Notes: a model not told the origin generated them from the sequence alone. A stretch of 64,000 nt of DNA from Planctomycetota bacterium (GCA_020631815.1 JACKGW010000006.1:62001-126000), one strand, 5' to 3'; counted from the stretch's first letter, positions 43,855-53,120 are shown. A program made the numbers and translations.

Positions 43855-45935
43855 GGGAGCGTCGTGCGGTCCGCCGCCTGGCTCCCCTTCCGACCTTGCT
43901 GTTGACCCTGCTGCTGCCCTCCGCGGCGGCGGTCGCGCTCGACGAGGTGACGTTCACCAACGGGCGGACGGTGCGCGGCCATGTCACCAGCAACGCGACC
44001 ACGGTGCGGGTCAACACGTTCGGTTGCACGGTCGCCGACATGACGCTCGGTGTGGAGACGTTCCCACGGGCCGACGTGCGCTCGATCGACCCGTGGCCTC
44101 TCGACGATGCGCTCGTCGCAGGCCTCGACGAGATCGCCGAGATCGACGTGGCCCGACGCGAGGCCTTGCTGCAGCGAGCGATCGACGGGCGCGTGAAGGA
44201 CTTCGTGGAGCGCCTGGGCCTCGAGCTGCTGGCGCGGTCGCCGAGTCACCCGGCCGCCTCCAAGGCGTTGGGGCGGCGCGCGCCGGGCGCCGAGGCCCTG
44301 GCCGCGGACCTGCGCGTGGCGCCGGCCCTGCGCACGGGCCTGCGCTTGGCGCTGCGCCGACGGGACGCCGCCTCGCGCCGCGAGGAGGTCCTGCAGCTGG
44401 CCGCGCGCACGGGCTGGACGCCCGACGGGCTCTTCGTGGAGCGTTGCGCGCGCCTGCTCGTCGCGCGCCGCGGCGTGCTGGAGGACCTCGTCGCGACCTG
44501 GCCCGAGGACGAGGAGGACCGCGGCACGTACAGCCTCTATGTGCCCGAGCGGCTGGACCCCATCGACCCCCGTCCGCTCGTCGTGGCGCTGCACGGGGGA
44601 GGGACGGATCCCCAGAACCCCAAGGCCGTGCGCGGGCGGGGCAAGGAGCTGCTGCCCGTGCTCGTCGACGAGGCGCGCCAGCGCGGCTTCCTCGTGCTCT
44701 GCCCGACGGCGCTCGAGTGGCCCTGGACCACGACGCGCAACCAACGCTGGGTCCAGACCCTGGTCGACGAAGTCGCGTCACGCTGGCACGTGGACCTCGA
44801 GCGTGTGCATCTCGTTGGACTGGGGGAGGGCGGTACCGGCGCCTGGACGCTGGGCACCAAGGACGCCGATGCGTTCGCCTCCGTCGGCGCCGCCAGCGCG
44901 CCGCGTGCGCCGGGCCACTCCGCGCTGCTCTCCAAGGGCGTGCGCCTCTGGTGCTTCCACGGCGAGCGCGACGACGTGGTGCCCGTCGACGATGTCCGGG
45001 CGCAAGCCGAGACGTGGCGCAAGAAGAAGGCGGACGCCGTCTACTGCGAGCTGCCTCGCGAGGGCCATGGCTGGCCGCCGGCAGCGGTGCGCGACTGGGG
45101 CGAGGCGGTGGCTTCGCGACGCCGGCCGCGTGCGAGCAGCGCGTTTCCGCGCTCGTCGTTCTTGGTGCCCCTTGGCGAGACGGAGCGTGCGCGCAGCGGC
45201 GATCCGGCTGCGGCGTGGCATCCGGAGTCGTTCGAGGGCCTGGGCGCGGACGCGCTCTGGGCCCACATCATGGCGGGGCGGGCCGAGGCGGAGCCCGCGG
45301 CGCACGCCTTCCTCGTCTACGGCGAGGGCCCAGGTGGCGCCGCGTGGCGCGAGCAGGCGCGCGCCCTGGTCGGACAGCGCGAGGCGCCCGTGGAGGCCGT
45401 GCGCGTGGCGTTGGGCCTCCTCGAGCAGTGGAAGGACCCGGAGGCCCTGGTGGCCGTCGGGGACGTCCTGAGAACGCGCGACGAACCGCGCCTCGTCGAG
45501 GCCGCCGCGGGCGCCCTGGGTGCGTTGGGGGAGGTCCAGGCCACCCAAGACTTGCGCTTCGCCCTGCGCACGCTGCATCGCGGCTGGAAGGGACAGGGAA
45601 CCACGGCCGTCCCCTTCGGCGCGTTTGAAGCGGCCGCAGGTGCCGCGCGCGCGCTGGTCGAGGCGGCGGGCCGGACGCGCGCCGACAAGGAGCTCTTGGC
45701 GGAGATCGAGGAGATCGTGGCGCTGGGCATCCTCAAGGACCCACGCGGCGTGGCCGCCGACCCGACGGTCGGCGAAGACGTCACGCCCATCCGCCTCGGG
45801 CTGCTCGACGCCCTGGCCCGCACCTACCGCTCGGCGGGCGGCTCCAAGACGCTCACGGACATGTTGTTCCACATCGCCGGCCGCGACGGCCCTGCCCGGC
45901 TGGCCGTCACCCGCGGCGCCGCCGAGGGCTGGTGA
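43851..45935 (+). CDS. Secreted alpha/beta-hydrolase-like protein with degenerate nucleophile
   Basis: A 694-residue protein: signal peptide (PTLLLTLLLPSAAAVA), a short beta domain (EVTFTNGRTVRGHVTSNA), a helical segment, and an alpha/beta hydrolase domain at about 220-430 like PHB depolymerases and feruloyl esterases (PRPLVVALHGGGTDPQNP, then VLCPTALEWPW). The nucleophile elbow reads G323-L-G325-E-G327, so the catalytic serine is glycine; the acid (GERDDVVPV) and histidine (EGHGWPP) remain. A long C-terminal helical part of HEAT type follows (LVEAAAGALGALGEVQATQD). It is probably a non-catalytic binding protein. The GTG overlaps the lgt stop. Confidence 0.7.
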   Translation: MRERRAVRRLAPLPTLLLTLLLPSAAAVALDEVTFTNGRTVRGHVTSNATTVRVNTFGCTVADMTLGVETFPRADVRSIDPWPLDDALVAGLDEIAEIDVARREALLQRAIDGRVKDFVERLGLELLARSPSHPAASKALGRRAPGAEALAADLRVAPALRTGLRLALRRRDAASRREEVLQLAARTGWTPDGLFVERCARLLVARRGVLEDLVATWPEDEEDRGTYSLYVPERLDPIDPRPLVVALHGGGTDPQNPKAVRGRGKELLPVLVDEARQRGFLVLCPTALEWPWTTTRNQRWVQTLVDEVASRWHVDLERVHLVGLGEGGTGAWTLGTKDADAFASVGAASAPRAPGHSALLSKGVRLWCFHGERDDVVPVDDVRAQAETWRKKKADAVYCELPREGHGWPPAAVRDWGEAVASRRRPRASSAFPRSSFLVPLGETERARSGDPAAAWHPESFEGLGADALWAHIMAGRAEAEPAAHAFLVYGEGPGGAAWREQARALVGQREAPVEAVRVALGLLEQWKDPEALVAVGDVLRTRDEPRLVEAAAGALGALGEVQATQDLRFALRTLHRGWKGQGTTAVPFGAFEAAAGAARALVEAAGRTRADKELLAEIEEIVALGILKDPRGVAADPTVGEDVTPIRLGLLDALARTYRSAGGSKTLTDMLFHIAGRDGPARLAVTRGAAEGW

Positions 45936-46090
45936 GCACGCCCAGGAAGCGTGCGACAACCTTGGCGGAGTCCACGGGGCGTGCTGCTACCCTTCGCCCC
46001 CCAAGGGCGGATGACTGCCCTGGCGGGCCGCCCGTGCCCGATCACATGCCTCCCCGGCCCCCGGGCCGACGAACGAGGTGAGGAGGGCCC

Positions 46091-47362
46091 ATGGAGAGGC
46101 TCGCAGGCATCCGCTCGACCTTGGACGCCCACGACCGGTGGCGCGCGTCCACGCTCAACCTGATCGCCTCGGAGAACGTCCTGTCCTCCGCTGCGCGCTC
46201 GGTGCTCGACAGCGACCTGCTCCACCGCTACGCCGAGGGCCACCCCGGCGGCCGGTACTACGAAGGCACGCAGTTCGTCGACCACATCGAGTCGGAGACC
46301 GAGAAGGTCGTGCGCGATCTCTTCGGGGCGGGTTGGGCCGACGTGCGCCCGATCAGCGGCACCGTGGCCAACGAGGCCGTCTTCTCGCGCCTGGTGCCCC
46401 ACGGCGCGGCGGTGGTGTCGCACACGATCGCGGCAGGCGGCCACATCAGCCACGCGCGCATCGGCAGCCTGGGCAAGCGCACGCGCCAGATCCACCCGTG
46501 GCCGACCCAGGCCGACGGCTACACCATCGACGTGGCCGCGGCGCGCGACCTGATCGCCCGCGAGAAGCCGGCGCTCGTGGTGCTCGGGCGCAGCCTGATC
46601 CTGTTCCCGGAGCCCGTGCGGGAGCTCGTGGACGTCTGCCGCGAGAACGGCACGCTGATGTTCTACGACGGCGCCCACGTCCTCGGCTTGATCGCCGGCG
46701 GCGAGTTCCAGCGCCCCCTCGAGGAAGGCGCGGACGTGCTGTGCGGCTCCACGCACAAGACCTTCTTCGGCCCGCAGCGCGGCGTGGTCCTGTCACGTGG
46801 CGTCGACGGCGATCTCGACGGCTCGCTCGACAAGGGTGTGTTCCCCGGCTCCAGCAGCAACCACCACCTGTTCTCGTTGCCCGCGCTCTACGTGGCGGCC
46901 GTCGAGATGCAGACGTTCGGCAGCGACTACGCACGCGCCACGATTTCCAACGCGCGCGCGCTCGCCGAGGCCTTGGCCCGCCGCGGGCTGCACCCCGCGC
47001 TGGCCGACCAGGGCTACACGTCGAGCCACCAGGTCGCCCTGGATGTCGGCGATCACGGCGGCGGCTACGAGGTGGGCAAGCGTCTCTGCGAGCAGGACAT
47101 CGTCTGCAACATGAACCTGTTGCCGGGTGAACCCTCCAAGAACGCAATGCGTCCGCGCGGCGTCCGTCTGGGCGTCCAGGAGATGACCCGCTTCGGCATG
47201 GGGCCCGACGAGATGGACGCCATCGGCGACCTCTTGCACGCGGCCATCACGAAGGCGCGCGACGTGCGCGACGAAGTGCACGCCTTGCGCGACCGCTTCC
47301 CCGAGGTCCGCTACGGGTTCTCGCCCGCGGATCTCGGCGCGCCGTCTCCCGCCAGCGCCTGA
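46091..47362 (+). CDS. glyA: Serine hydroxymethyltransferase family protein
   Basis: A 423-residue PLP enzyme of the SHMT family, which interconverts serine and glycine and supplies one-carbon units. Signatures: LNLIASENVLS, HRYAEGHPGGRYYEGTQFVD, then FYDGAHVLGLIAGGEFQ and STHKTFFGPQRG with the PLP lysine at residue 223. The sequence around YEGTQFVDHIE looks more like archaeal than E. coli SHMT. GAGGAGGG precedes the ATG. It stands alone, after a 155-bp gap with a weak hairpin at 45936-45954 that may end the lgt operon. Confidence 0.8.
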   Translation: MERLAGIRSTLDAHDRWRASTLNLIASENVLSSAARSVLDSDLLHRYAEGHPGGRYYEGTQFVDHIESETEKVVRDLFGAGWADVRPISGTVANEAVFSRLVPHGAAVVSHTIAAGGHISHARIGSLGKRTRQIHPWPTQADGYTIDVAAARDLIAREKPALVVLGRSLILFPEPVRELVDVCRENGTLMFYDGAHVLGLIAGGEFQRPLEEGADVLCGSTHKTFFGPQRGVVLSRGVDGDLDGSLDKGVFPGSSSNHHLFSLPALYVAAVEMQTFGSDYARATISNARALAEALARRGLHPALADQGYTSSHQVALDVGDHGGGYEVGKRLCEQDIVCNMNLLPGEPSKNAMRPRGVRLGVQEMTRFGMGPDEMDAIGDLLHAAITKARDVRDEVHALRDRFPEVRYGFSPADLGAPSPASA

Positions 47363-47431
47363 CCCCACCAACGTGAGGGGCGCGGCGGCCCGTCCACGCC
47401 GTCCTTCCGTGGTTGCGCACGGCAAAACGAA

Positions 47432-47461
47432 CAGCGCGCGTGGGAGAACCCACGCGCGCTG
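47432..47461. terminator. Bidirectional terminator between glyA and the convergent gene
   Basis: CAGCGCGCGTGGG at 47432-47444 and its exact complement at 47449-47461 form a 13-bp stem with a 4-nt AGAA loop. On the minus strand the stem is followed by TTCGTTTTG, a fair T-tract, so it should terminate the minus-strand gene; it would serve glyA less well. Confidence 0.75.
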
Positions 47462-47520
47462 CCACGTGCGACCCCAGCGGCCGCGTGATGCCGTGAGCTC
47501 GAAGCTCTACGGACCGGGCG

Positions 47521-48363
47521 CTACTGACCGGCCTTCTTGACCGTGGTGCTCTCGGTCTCCGTGGCCAGCTCCTGACCGCCCGAAGCCGTCACGACGGCCG
47601 CGCGGGTCTGGACCAGGTTGGTCGGCGGGACCGACTTCACGCGCACGACCAGGTCGAAGTTCTGGACCTGGTTGGGGCGGAGGTCGAACGCGCTCGACTC
47701 GGCCGAGCGGCCGGAGCCCGTGACGATGGCGCCGCGGTCACCCGTGCCGCTGACGAACTCGAGCTCGGGCGGCAGCTCCCAGACGACCTTGAGCTCGGGC
47801 GTGTTCGCCGTGCCCACGTCGTTCTCGACCTGGAGGATGTAGATGAACTCCTCGCCCTCGTCGAAGATGCCCTTCGGCTGGCGAGCGTTGTCCACGTCGA
47901 CCATCTCGACCTGGAGGGCCGGCAGGCCCTTGATGAGCACGCCACAGATGCAGCCCGCGGCGGCCCAGCCACGCTCTTCGCGGGCCGAGGCGTTGACGCG
48001 GCGCTCACCGACGCCGTCGCTCATGAAGCGCGAGGTGATCTGACGGGTCTCGCCGGCCTCGAGCTTGGGGATCTGGATGCGCAGGTCGTCGCCGCCCACG
48101 TGCATGATCCCCTCGCCGCCCGCCAGGGCGAACGTGACGTTGGCCAGGGCGATGTTGCCCGTGTTGCGGACGGTGGCCGTGACCTCGAAGGGGTCGCCCA
48201 CCAAGATCACCTTGCTGGGTTCCACCGTGCAGGTGACTTCCATGCCCAGGCGGTGGCAGTCATTGTCTTGAGCGCCACCGTCCTCGCCGACCAGCGGGGC
48301 GGCCGTGGCCAGGGTGAGGCCCAGCAGCGCGGCAAGCGCGAGAGCGAATCGAGTCCGAAGCAT
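47521..48363 (-). CDS. Secreted DUF11/CARDB-type beta-domain protein
   Basis: A 280-residue protein with signal peptide (RFALALAALLGLTLATAA). It has two Ig-like repeats of the DUF11 or OmcB kind: EVTATVRNTGNIALANVTFA in the first, and FIYILQVENDVGTANTPELK in the second. Cysteines (CHRLGMEVTC and CICG) may cross-link it. Such domains are common in surface and structural proteins of PVC bacteria. The ATG at 48363 has a GGAGG ribosome-binding site; in-frame ATGs at 48381 and 48393 are alternatives. Confidence 0.75.
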   Translation of the reverse strand: MLRTRFALALAALLGLTLATAAPLVGEDGGAQDNDCHRLGMEVTCTVEPSKVILVGDPFEVTATVRNTGNIALANVTFALAGGEGIMHVGGDDLRIQIPKLEAGETRQITSRFMSDGVGERRVNASAREERGWAAAGCICGVLIKGLPALQVEMVDVDNARQPKGIFDEGEEFIYILQVENDVGTANTPELKVVWELPPELEFVSGTGDRGAIVTGSGRSAESSAFDLRPNQVQNFDLVVRVKSVPPTNLVQTRAAVVTASGGQELATETESTTVKKAGQ

Positions 48364-48516
48364 GCGTCCTCCACGGGGCATGGCGCCCGACATGGCGCCG
48401 CCGACCCTTTCGGAGGGCCTCCAACGGGGGCGGCCCCTCCTCGCTCGGATCCTATCCCGGGTTGCCCGCAGGCGGAGCGCTTGACGCAGCCGCCCCAGGC
48501 CCGGAACGTCACGCCC

Positions 48517-50439
48517 ATGTCGCAGGCCCTACCGCTCACCCGCCCGCTGCCAGGGGCCTCCCCCGCGTGGCGCTGGCGGGGCGCGCCGTGCGCGCTCGTG
48601 GTGCTGGCCGCTCTGCTGAGCGGGGCCCGACCGCACGCGCGTGCGGCCCCCAAGCCGAGCCATCTCGTCGTGGTCGGCGAGGCGGCCGAGCCCGAGCGGC
48701 TCGCCGAGGCCGTACGGGGCGCCGAGCTCGCGGCCCGTGGCGCGGATCCCGCGGCGTGGCCCGGTGGCCTCGTGGTCGTCAGCGTTGCGGTGCCCGCGGA
48801 GGGCTCCGGACGGCGCAAGGCGTTGGATTCCGTGAAGAAGTCCGATCCCGTCGGCGTGGTGGCGCTGCCCGAGCCCGACGGCATGAAGGACTGGTGGAAG
48901 GCCAGCTCCGGCTGGAAGGCGCCCGTGGTCTCCATCGGCGGGTTGCCGCCCGACGGGTTGTCGCAGCCCGGAGCGTGGTTCCACCTCGGTCCGACACCCG
49001 AGCAGGAGGGAATCCACGCCGCCGACCTCGTCGTGGCGCCGCTCGCGGCGCGCCGCGTGGCGATCGTGCAGGAGCCGACCGCGCGCGGCGCGCGCTTGGC
49101 GGCCGCGTTCCTGCGCAACCTGTCGCCGTGGGTCAAGAGCGCCGGCATGCAGGTCTGGCCCGCGAACGCCGGGGCAGCCGACGTCGCCGACTTGAAGGCG
49201 CGCGAGGCGACGTGGGTGTACGCCGCCGTGTCGGGCCGCTACGCCCGCTCGCTCATCGAGGCGCTGGCCGCGGGGGACTGGCATCCGCGGCTGCTGTTCG
49301 CCGACGGGCTGCACGGGGATCCTGCGCTGACACGCCATGCGGACACGCTCGAAGGCTCGGTCCTCTTGGACGGTCCCGACGCCGAGCTCGCCGGGCGCCT
49401 GGGCGAGCGGGCCGTCGAGGCGCTCGACCGGGACGGTGCGTCCGTCACGGCCACGGCGCTGCGTGCCTACGAGGCCGCCCGCCGGCTCCTGGAGGCCCGT
49501 CGCGTTGCAGACAGCGACAAGCTGAAGAAGGTGCTCGAGGCCCTTGCGCCGGAGGAGGAGGTCGTCACGACGTTCGGCCCCTCGGCGTTCGCACCCCATG
49601 GCGCGATCGCGCGCTGGCCCCTCACGATGTGGAACGTCGAAGGCGGGCTGGTCCGCGCGGCACGCCCCGATCGCGTTCCCACCGAGGGCTGCGGGCCTCC
49701 GCTGGGCTTTGGGCGACCCCCGCGACCTGCCGTCGGCGAACGCGGACGGGTGGGGGTGCTCACCTACGGCGAAGGCGACAAGCGCACCATCGAACAGGAC
49801 CTTGGCCTGCTCGGTCTGTCGACGGGCGGCGCCGAGCCCGAGATCGACGCGTTCATCCTCGAGGAGATCCTGGCGCGCGCCGCGCGGATCGCGCATCAGC
49901 TCTTCCGCCGCGAAGCCGACGGCACGCCGATTCCCGGCTGGTCGTGGGGGATGGCCATCACGATCGGCGATCCCGGCGAGGAGATCCCGACATCCAAGAT
50001 CTGGCTCGCGCGTGTGGCCGGCGACCACCCCGATGCGGGAGGCCAAGCCTTCGGCACGTGGGTCGCCGTCTACAGCACGTTCCTGCGGCGGACCATGTAC
50101 CAGAAGTTCGCCTTGGTCCCGCCGGTGTCGGCTGCCGACCGCCCCTTGCTGGACGGCAGCGCGCGGTGGGGGGACGACCTCACGGCCAACCGCCGCGCCG
50201 ACGAGATCCGCTGCCTCGTAGACGGCTTCGCCAGCGCGGTGGGGCTCACGCTCGCGCACGAGTACGGCCACTGCTGCGGCTGCGACCACGACACCGAGCA
50301 CCCGACGTCGATCATGAACGTGCTCGCCGGCGCCGGGGCGGGCTGGGAGGACGCGGTCTGGATCCCGCGGCACCAGCAGCGACTCACGCAGACGCTGGGC
50401 ATCGAGACCTCCGCGGCGGACGAGGACGACAAGCGATGA
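48517..50439 (+). CDS. Periplasmic-binding-protein-like and metzincin metallopeptidase fusion
   Basis: A 640-residue secreted protein. The signal (CALVVLAALLSGARPHARA) is followed at about 45-380 by a type-I periplasmic binding fold like LivJ-type receptors (DLVVAPLAARRVAIVQEPTA; LEGSVLLDGPDAELAGRLGE). The C-terminal 220 residues hold a zinc-peptidase domain: HEYGHCCGCDH at 581-591 gives HExxHxxGxxH of metzincins, and TSIMNV supplies the Met-turn. The cysteine cluster between the histidines is unusual. The substrate is unknown. The stop overlaps the next ATG as ATGA. Confidence 0.75.
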   Translation: MSQALPLTRPLPGASPAWRWRGAPCALVVLAALLSGARPHARAAPKPSHLVVVGEAAEPERLAEAVRGAELAARGADPAAWPGGLVVVSVAVPAEGSGRRKALDSVKKSDPVGVVALPEPDGMKDWWKASSGWKAPVVSIGGLPPDGLSQPGAWFHLGPTPEQEGIHAADLVVAPLAARRVAIVQEPTARGARLAAAFLRNLSPWVKSAGMQVWPANAGAADVADLKAREATWVYAAVSGRYARSLIEALAAGDWHPRLLFADGLHGDPALTRHADTLEGSVLLDGPDAELAGRLGERAVEALDRDGASVTATALRAYEAARRLLEARRVADSDKLKKVLEALAPEEEVVTTFGPSAFAPHGAIARWPLTMWNVEGGLVRAARPDRVPTEGCGPPLGFGRPPRPAVGERGRVGVLTYGEGDKRTIEQDLGLLGLSTGGAEPEIDAFILEEILARAARIAHQLFRREADGTPIPGWSWGMAITIGDPGEEIPTSKIWLARVAGDHPDAGGQAFGTWVAVYSTFLRRTMYQKFALVPPVSAADRPLLDGSARWGDDLTANRRADEIRCLVDGFASAVGLTLAHEYGHCCGCDHDTEHPTSIMNVLAGAGAGWEDAVWIPRHQQRLTQTLGIETSAADEDDKR

Positions 50440-51059
50440 GCGAGTGTGCAGCGGGTGGAACGTGGGAAGCGCGCTGGCAGGCGGGCGACACGCCGTGGGA
50501 CCTCGGCGCCGCGGCCCCGGCCGTCGCCGCCGCGTTGCGGGAGGGTCCGCTCGCGAACGGGCCGCGGCGCGTCCTCGTGCCGGGTGCGGGTGCAGGACAC
50601 GACGCCATCGCCCTGGCGCGCGCAGGGCATGCCGTCGTGGCGCTCGACATCGCGGCAACGGCGGTCGCCCGGGCGCGCGAGACGATTGCGGCAGCCGGGG
50701 CCTCCGTCGACGTGGTGCACGGCGACTTGCTGGTCGGCGACGCGAAGCGCGCCGGCCCGTTCGACGTCGTCTTCGAGCACACCTGCTTCTGCGCCCTGGA
50801 CCCCGCCGACCGCGAACGCTACGTGGATGCGGTAGCGGACGTGCTCGTGCCGGGAGGCGCGCTGGTCGCCGTGCTCTGGGAGCACGGACGTGATGGTGGA
50901 CCGCCCTACGACATTGCCGGGGACCTGATTTCGTCGTGGTTTGCCCGTCGCTTCCAGGAGGTCGGCCGCATCGACCTGCCTCCCTTCGAGCGGCGACCCG
51001 GCGTGGAGCGCCTCGTCACGTTCACGCTGGCGCCGGAAGGTGGCTTGCCGGTAGCGTGA
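50436..51059 (+). CDS. Thiopurine-methyltransferase-like SAM-dependent methyltransferase
   Basis: A 207-residue class I methyltransferase. The TPMT-like pattern is clear: WEARWQAGDTPWDLG at the N-terminus, VLVPGAGAGHDAIALARAGH for the SAM-binding loop, and FEHTCFCALDP, a mark of the TPMT/TMT1 family. These enzymes methylate thiols, iodide or selenium compounds; the substrate here is not known. It is translationally coupled to the peptidase fusion, an unexplained pairing. Confidence 0.85.
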   Translation: MSECAAGGTWEARWQAGDTPWDLGAAAPAVAAALREGPLANGPRRVLVPGAGAGHDAIALARAGHAVVALDIAATAVARARETIAAAGASVDVVHGDLLVGDAKRAGPFDVVFEHTCFCALDPADRERYVDAVADVLVPGGALVAVLWEHGRDGGPPYDIAGDLISSWFARRFQEVGRIDLPPFERRPGVERLVTFTLAPEGGLPVA

Positions 51060-51097
51060 GCAGGGCCGGTCGACGCACCGGCAGAGGAGGTAGGTCC

Positions 51098-51538
51098 ATG
51101 AAGCGCTTCCCCTTTGCCACGTTCGCACTCTGCGCGCTTGCAGCCCTGGCCTTCGTGGCCTGCAGCAAGAGCGAGGAGGAGAAGCAGAAGGAGAAGGAGG
51201 CCCAGTGGGCCCCGTTGCTGGAGCAGCGCGCCCAGCTGCTGACCGAGCTTCGCGCTGCGAACAAGCACTGGTCCGAGCTGCGCGGGCCCATGGAGCAGGC
51301 CAACCTCGAGCTCGTCAAGGCCAAGGCCAGCAAGGACCCCGCCCAGATCGAGGCCGCGCAGGAGCTGGTCAAGGAGCTGGCGGGCCCGTTCACGAAGGCG
51401 ACGAACGAGCGCCAGCGTGCGGACGACAACCTGGGCCAGGTCCTCTTCAGGCTCGGGCAGATGGGGTGGAAGCCGCCCCCGGCTCCTCCGATGCCGGCGC
51501 CCGATGCCACGACGCCGCCGGCTCCCTCCGGTTCCTGA
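51098..51538 (+). CDS. Small lipoprotein with coiled-coil
   Basis: A 146-residue lipoprotein: lipobox ALAFVAC, mature start CSKSEEEKQKEKEAQW. A long amphipathic helix follows (about 30-115) and is probably a coiled coil. The tail is proline-rich (PPPAPPMPAPDATTPP). GAGGAGG sits upstream of the ATG. The start lies 38 bp after the methyltransferase gene. Function unknown. Confidence 0.7.
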   Translation: MKRFPFATFALCALAALAFVACSKSEEEKQKEKEAQWAPLLEQRAQLLTELRAANKHWSELRGPMEQANLELVKAKASKDPAQIEAAQELVKELAGPFTKATNERQRADDNLGQVLFRLGQMGWKPPPAPPMPAPDATTPPAPSGS

Positions 51539-51554
51539 TCCGTCGAGAGCGACC

Positions 51555-53027
51555 TCAGGGAACGAACCGCCCGTCTACGAGGCGCAGGATCGCGCCGAGG
51601 CGCGCTAGCCACGTGCGAAGGCGCCCGCGTGCGAGCGCGTGGGAAGCGACGCCCGTCATGCGTTCGGGCGGAAGCAGTGCGTCGAGCACTTCCAGCGCGC
51701 GCCGTCGGACGAGAGGGTCGCGGTCGTCGAGCACGGGCACGAGCGGCAGCAGGGCCTTGGCGCCCTGGCCGCGCGCGGCATCGAGCAGCTCGACGAGCGT
51801 CGCCTTGCCGCGGACGCCCGCCACGAGGTCCAGGTGGGGGCGGGCTGGCGCGTCGGGAGCTTCGCCCTCCGCGCGCGGCGGCTGGCCCGTCACCGTGTCC
51901 TCGGGTGCGCGGGCGCGCGGCGTGAACGCTCGCGGCGGATCGGCGGCGCGCGTCAGGAACAAGACGGCGAAGCACGTCGCGTAGAGCGGGTGCTCACTAC
52001 GCCACGAGCCATCCTTGGCCTGCGTCTCGAGGAGGTGCTCCGTGCCCGCCGTGTACCAGTCGAGTGTGGCCAGCTCCGCGCGTCCGGCCAGCACCATCGC
52101 GCGCTCGACACTCCACAAGTAGTAGTGCAGCCAGCCGCGCCCCGACGCACGGCGCGCTTGGCGTCGCCCGGGGGAGGGCCCTTCGTTGCGGTCGACGCGG
52201 AACATGGCCTCCAGGGCCAGAACGGCCTTCGCGAGCACGGGCTCGGCCTCGAGCAGGGCCGCGGCGAGATCGTCTGCCAGCACGTCGACCCGCCCCGTGG
52301 CCATCGCCAGCTGCGCCAGCGAGGCGATGCCGGCGGCCGTCATGGACCCCGACGTCGCGCTGGGGTGCCCCCCGCCGCTCGCGTAGCCGAAGCCTCCGTC
52401 GTCTTGCGGGTGCTCACGCCACCAGGCGGCGGCACGCTCGAGCACCTCGCGCGGGACGGGATCACCGGCGGCGGCCGCGACACCGAGGGCCAGGGCGGCC
52501 ACTTGCGCGTTGCTGTTGTCGCCCGTGGGGCCTGGGTCGCGGGTCGGGGTCTCGTAGCCCCACTGCCCGTTCTCGCTCTGCGCCGCAACCAGCTGGCGCG
52601 TCAGGCGCACGCACCAGGGCCGGTCCGCCGGGCGCCCGCGCAGGTCCAGGGCGAGGCGCAACAACGAGCGCGCGTACGTACCCGTGTCGCGCGCGCTGGC
52701 TGCGTCCTTGGGCTCCTCGCGTTCGAGCCAGCGCAGCGCTCGGCGCAGAGCCCGCCCGGCCCGGTCGTCGGCCTCCTCGTGGACCCCTGCGTGCAGCAGC
52801 GCGTACGTGGCCAGGGCGGTCGGCCCCAAGGCCTTCGGGCCCGAGCCCCAGGCGCCGGTGACCTCTTGCTCCGTCACGAGCCAGCGCACCGCGCGCGACA
52901 GGGCCTCGTCCACCGCACTCGGGGTGGGGGCCTCGGGCTCCGCGGCCACCGTCGCGGGCGGCAGCAGCGCTCCGAGGATCAGCAGCGCGAGCGCCGCGAG
53001 CAGCGGAGAGCGGCGGGGGAAGCCCAT
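51555..53027 (-). CDS. Secreted squalene-cyclase-like alpha/alpha-barrel protein
   Basis: A 490-residue protein with a signal peptide (LLAALALLILGALLPPATVA). It shows prenyltransferase/squalene-cyclase repeats: LVAAQSENGQWGYETPTRD, WREHPQDDGGFGYASGGG and LLETQAKDGSWRSEHPLYAT. Exported members of this family in planctomycetes are common and their substrates unknown; a true cyclase DxDD motif was not found, so terpene cyclisation is not inferred. A HEAT-like tail follows (LVRRRALEVLDALL). The open frame upstream to 56084 is antisense to the next gene and is not used. The ATG at 53027 gives the signal. Confidence 0.75.
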   Translation of the reverse strand: MGFPRRSPLLAALALLILGALLPPATVAAEPEAPTPSAVDEALSRAVRWLVTEQEVTGAWGSGPKALGPTALATYALLHAGVHEEADDRAGRALRRALRWLEREEPKDAASARDTGTYARSLLRLALDLRGRPADRPWCVRLTRQLVAAQSENGQWGYETPTRDPGPTGDNSNAQVAALALGVAAAAGDPVPREVLERAAAWWREHPQDDGGFGYASGGGHPSATSGSMTAAGIASLAQLAMATGRVDVLADDLAAALLEAEPVLAKAVLALEAMFRVDRNEGPSPGRRQARRASGRGWLHYYLWSVERAMVLAGRAELATLDWYTAGTEHLLETQAKDGSWRSEHPLYATCFAVLFLTRAADPPRAFTPRARAPEDTVTGQPPRAEGEAPDAPARPHLDLVAGVRGKATLVELLDAARGQGAKALLPLVPVLDDRDPLVRRRALEVLDALLPPERMTGVASHALARGRLRTWLARLGAILRLVDGRFVP

Positions 53028-53107
53028 CACGTCTAGGAAGAACGTACGCGAGCGGGCGCTGCCGCGGACCTCGCGGGTCCGGGACGGGCAGTCCCCGCAG
53101 GTCGGCC

Positions 53108-53113
53108 TAGACT
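53108..53113 (+). promoter_or_regulatory. Putative -10 box of the TPR-peptidase transcript (leaderless)
   Basis: TAGACT ends 7 nt before the GTG at 53121. No ribosome-binding site is present. It would drive the peptidase-MA, dnaA-like pair. Confidence 0.5.
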
Positions 53114-53120
53114 CGCGAGC

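Noticed and set aside
45936..46090. Riboswitch upstream of glyA
   Set aside because: The glycine and tetrahydrofolate riboswitch cores were not recognisable; only a 6-bp hairpin at 45936-45954 is present.
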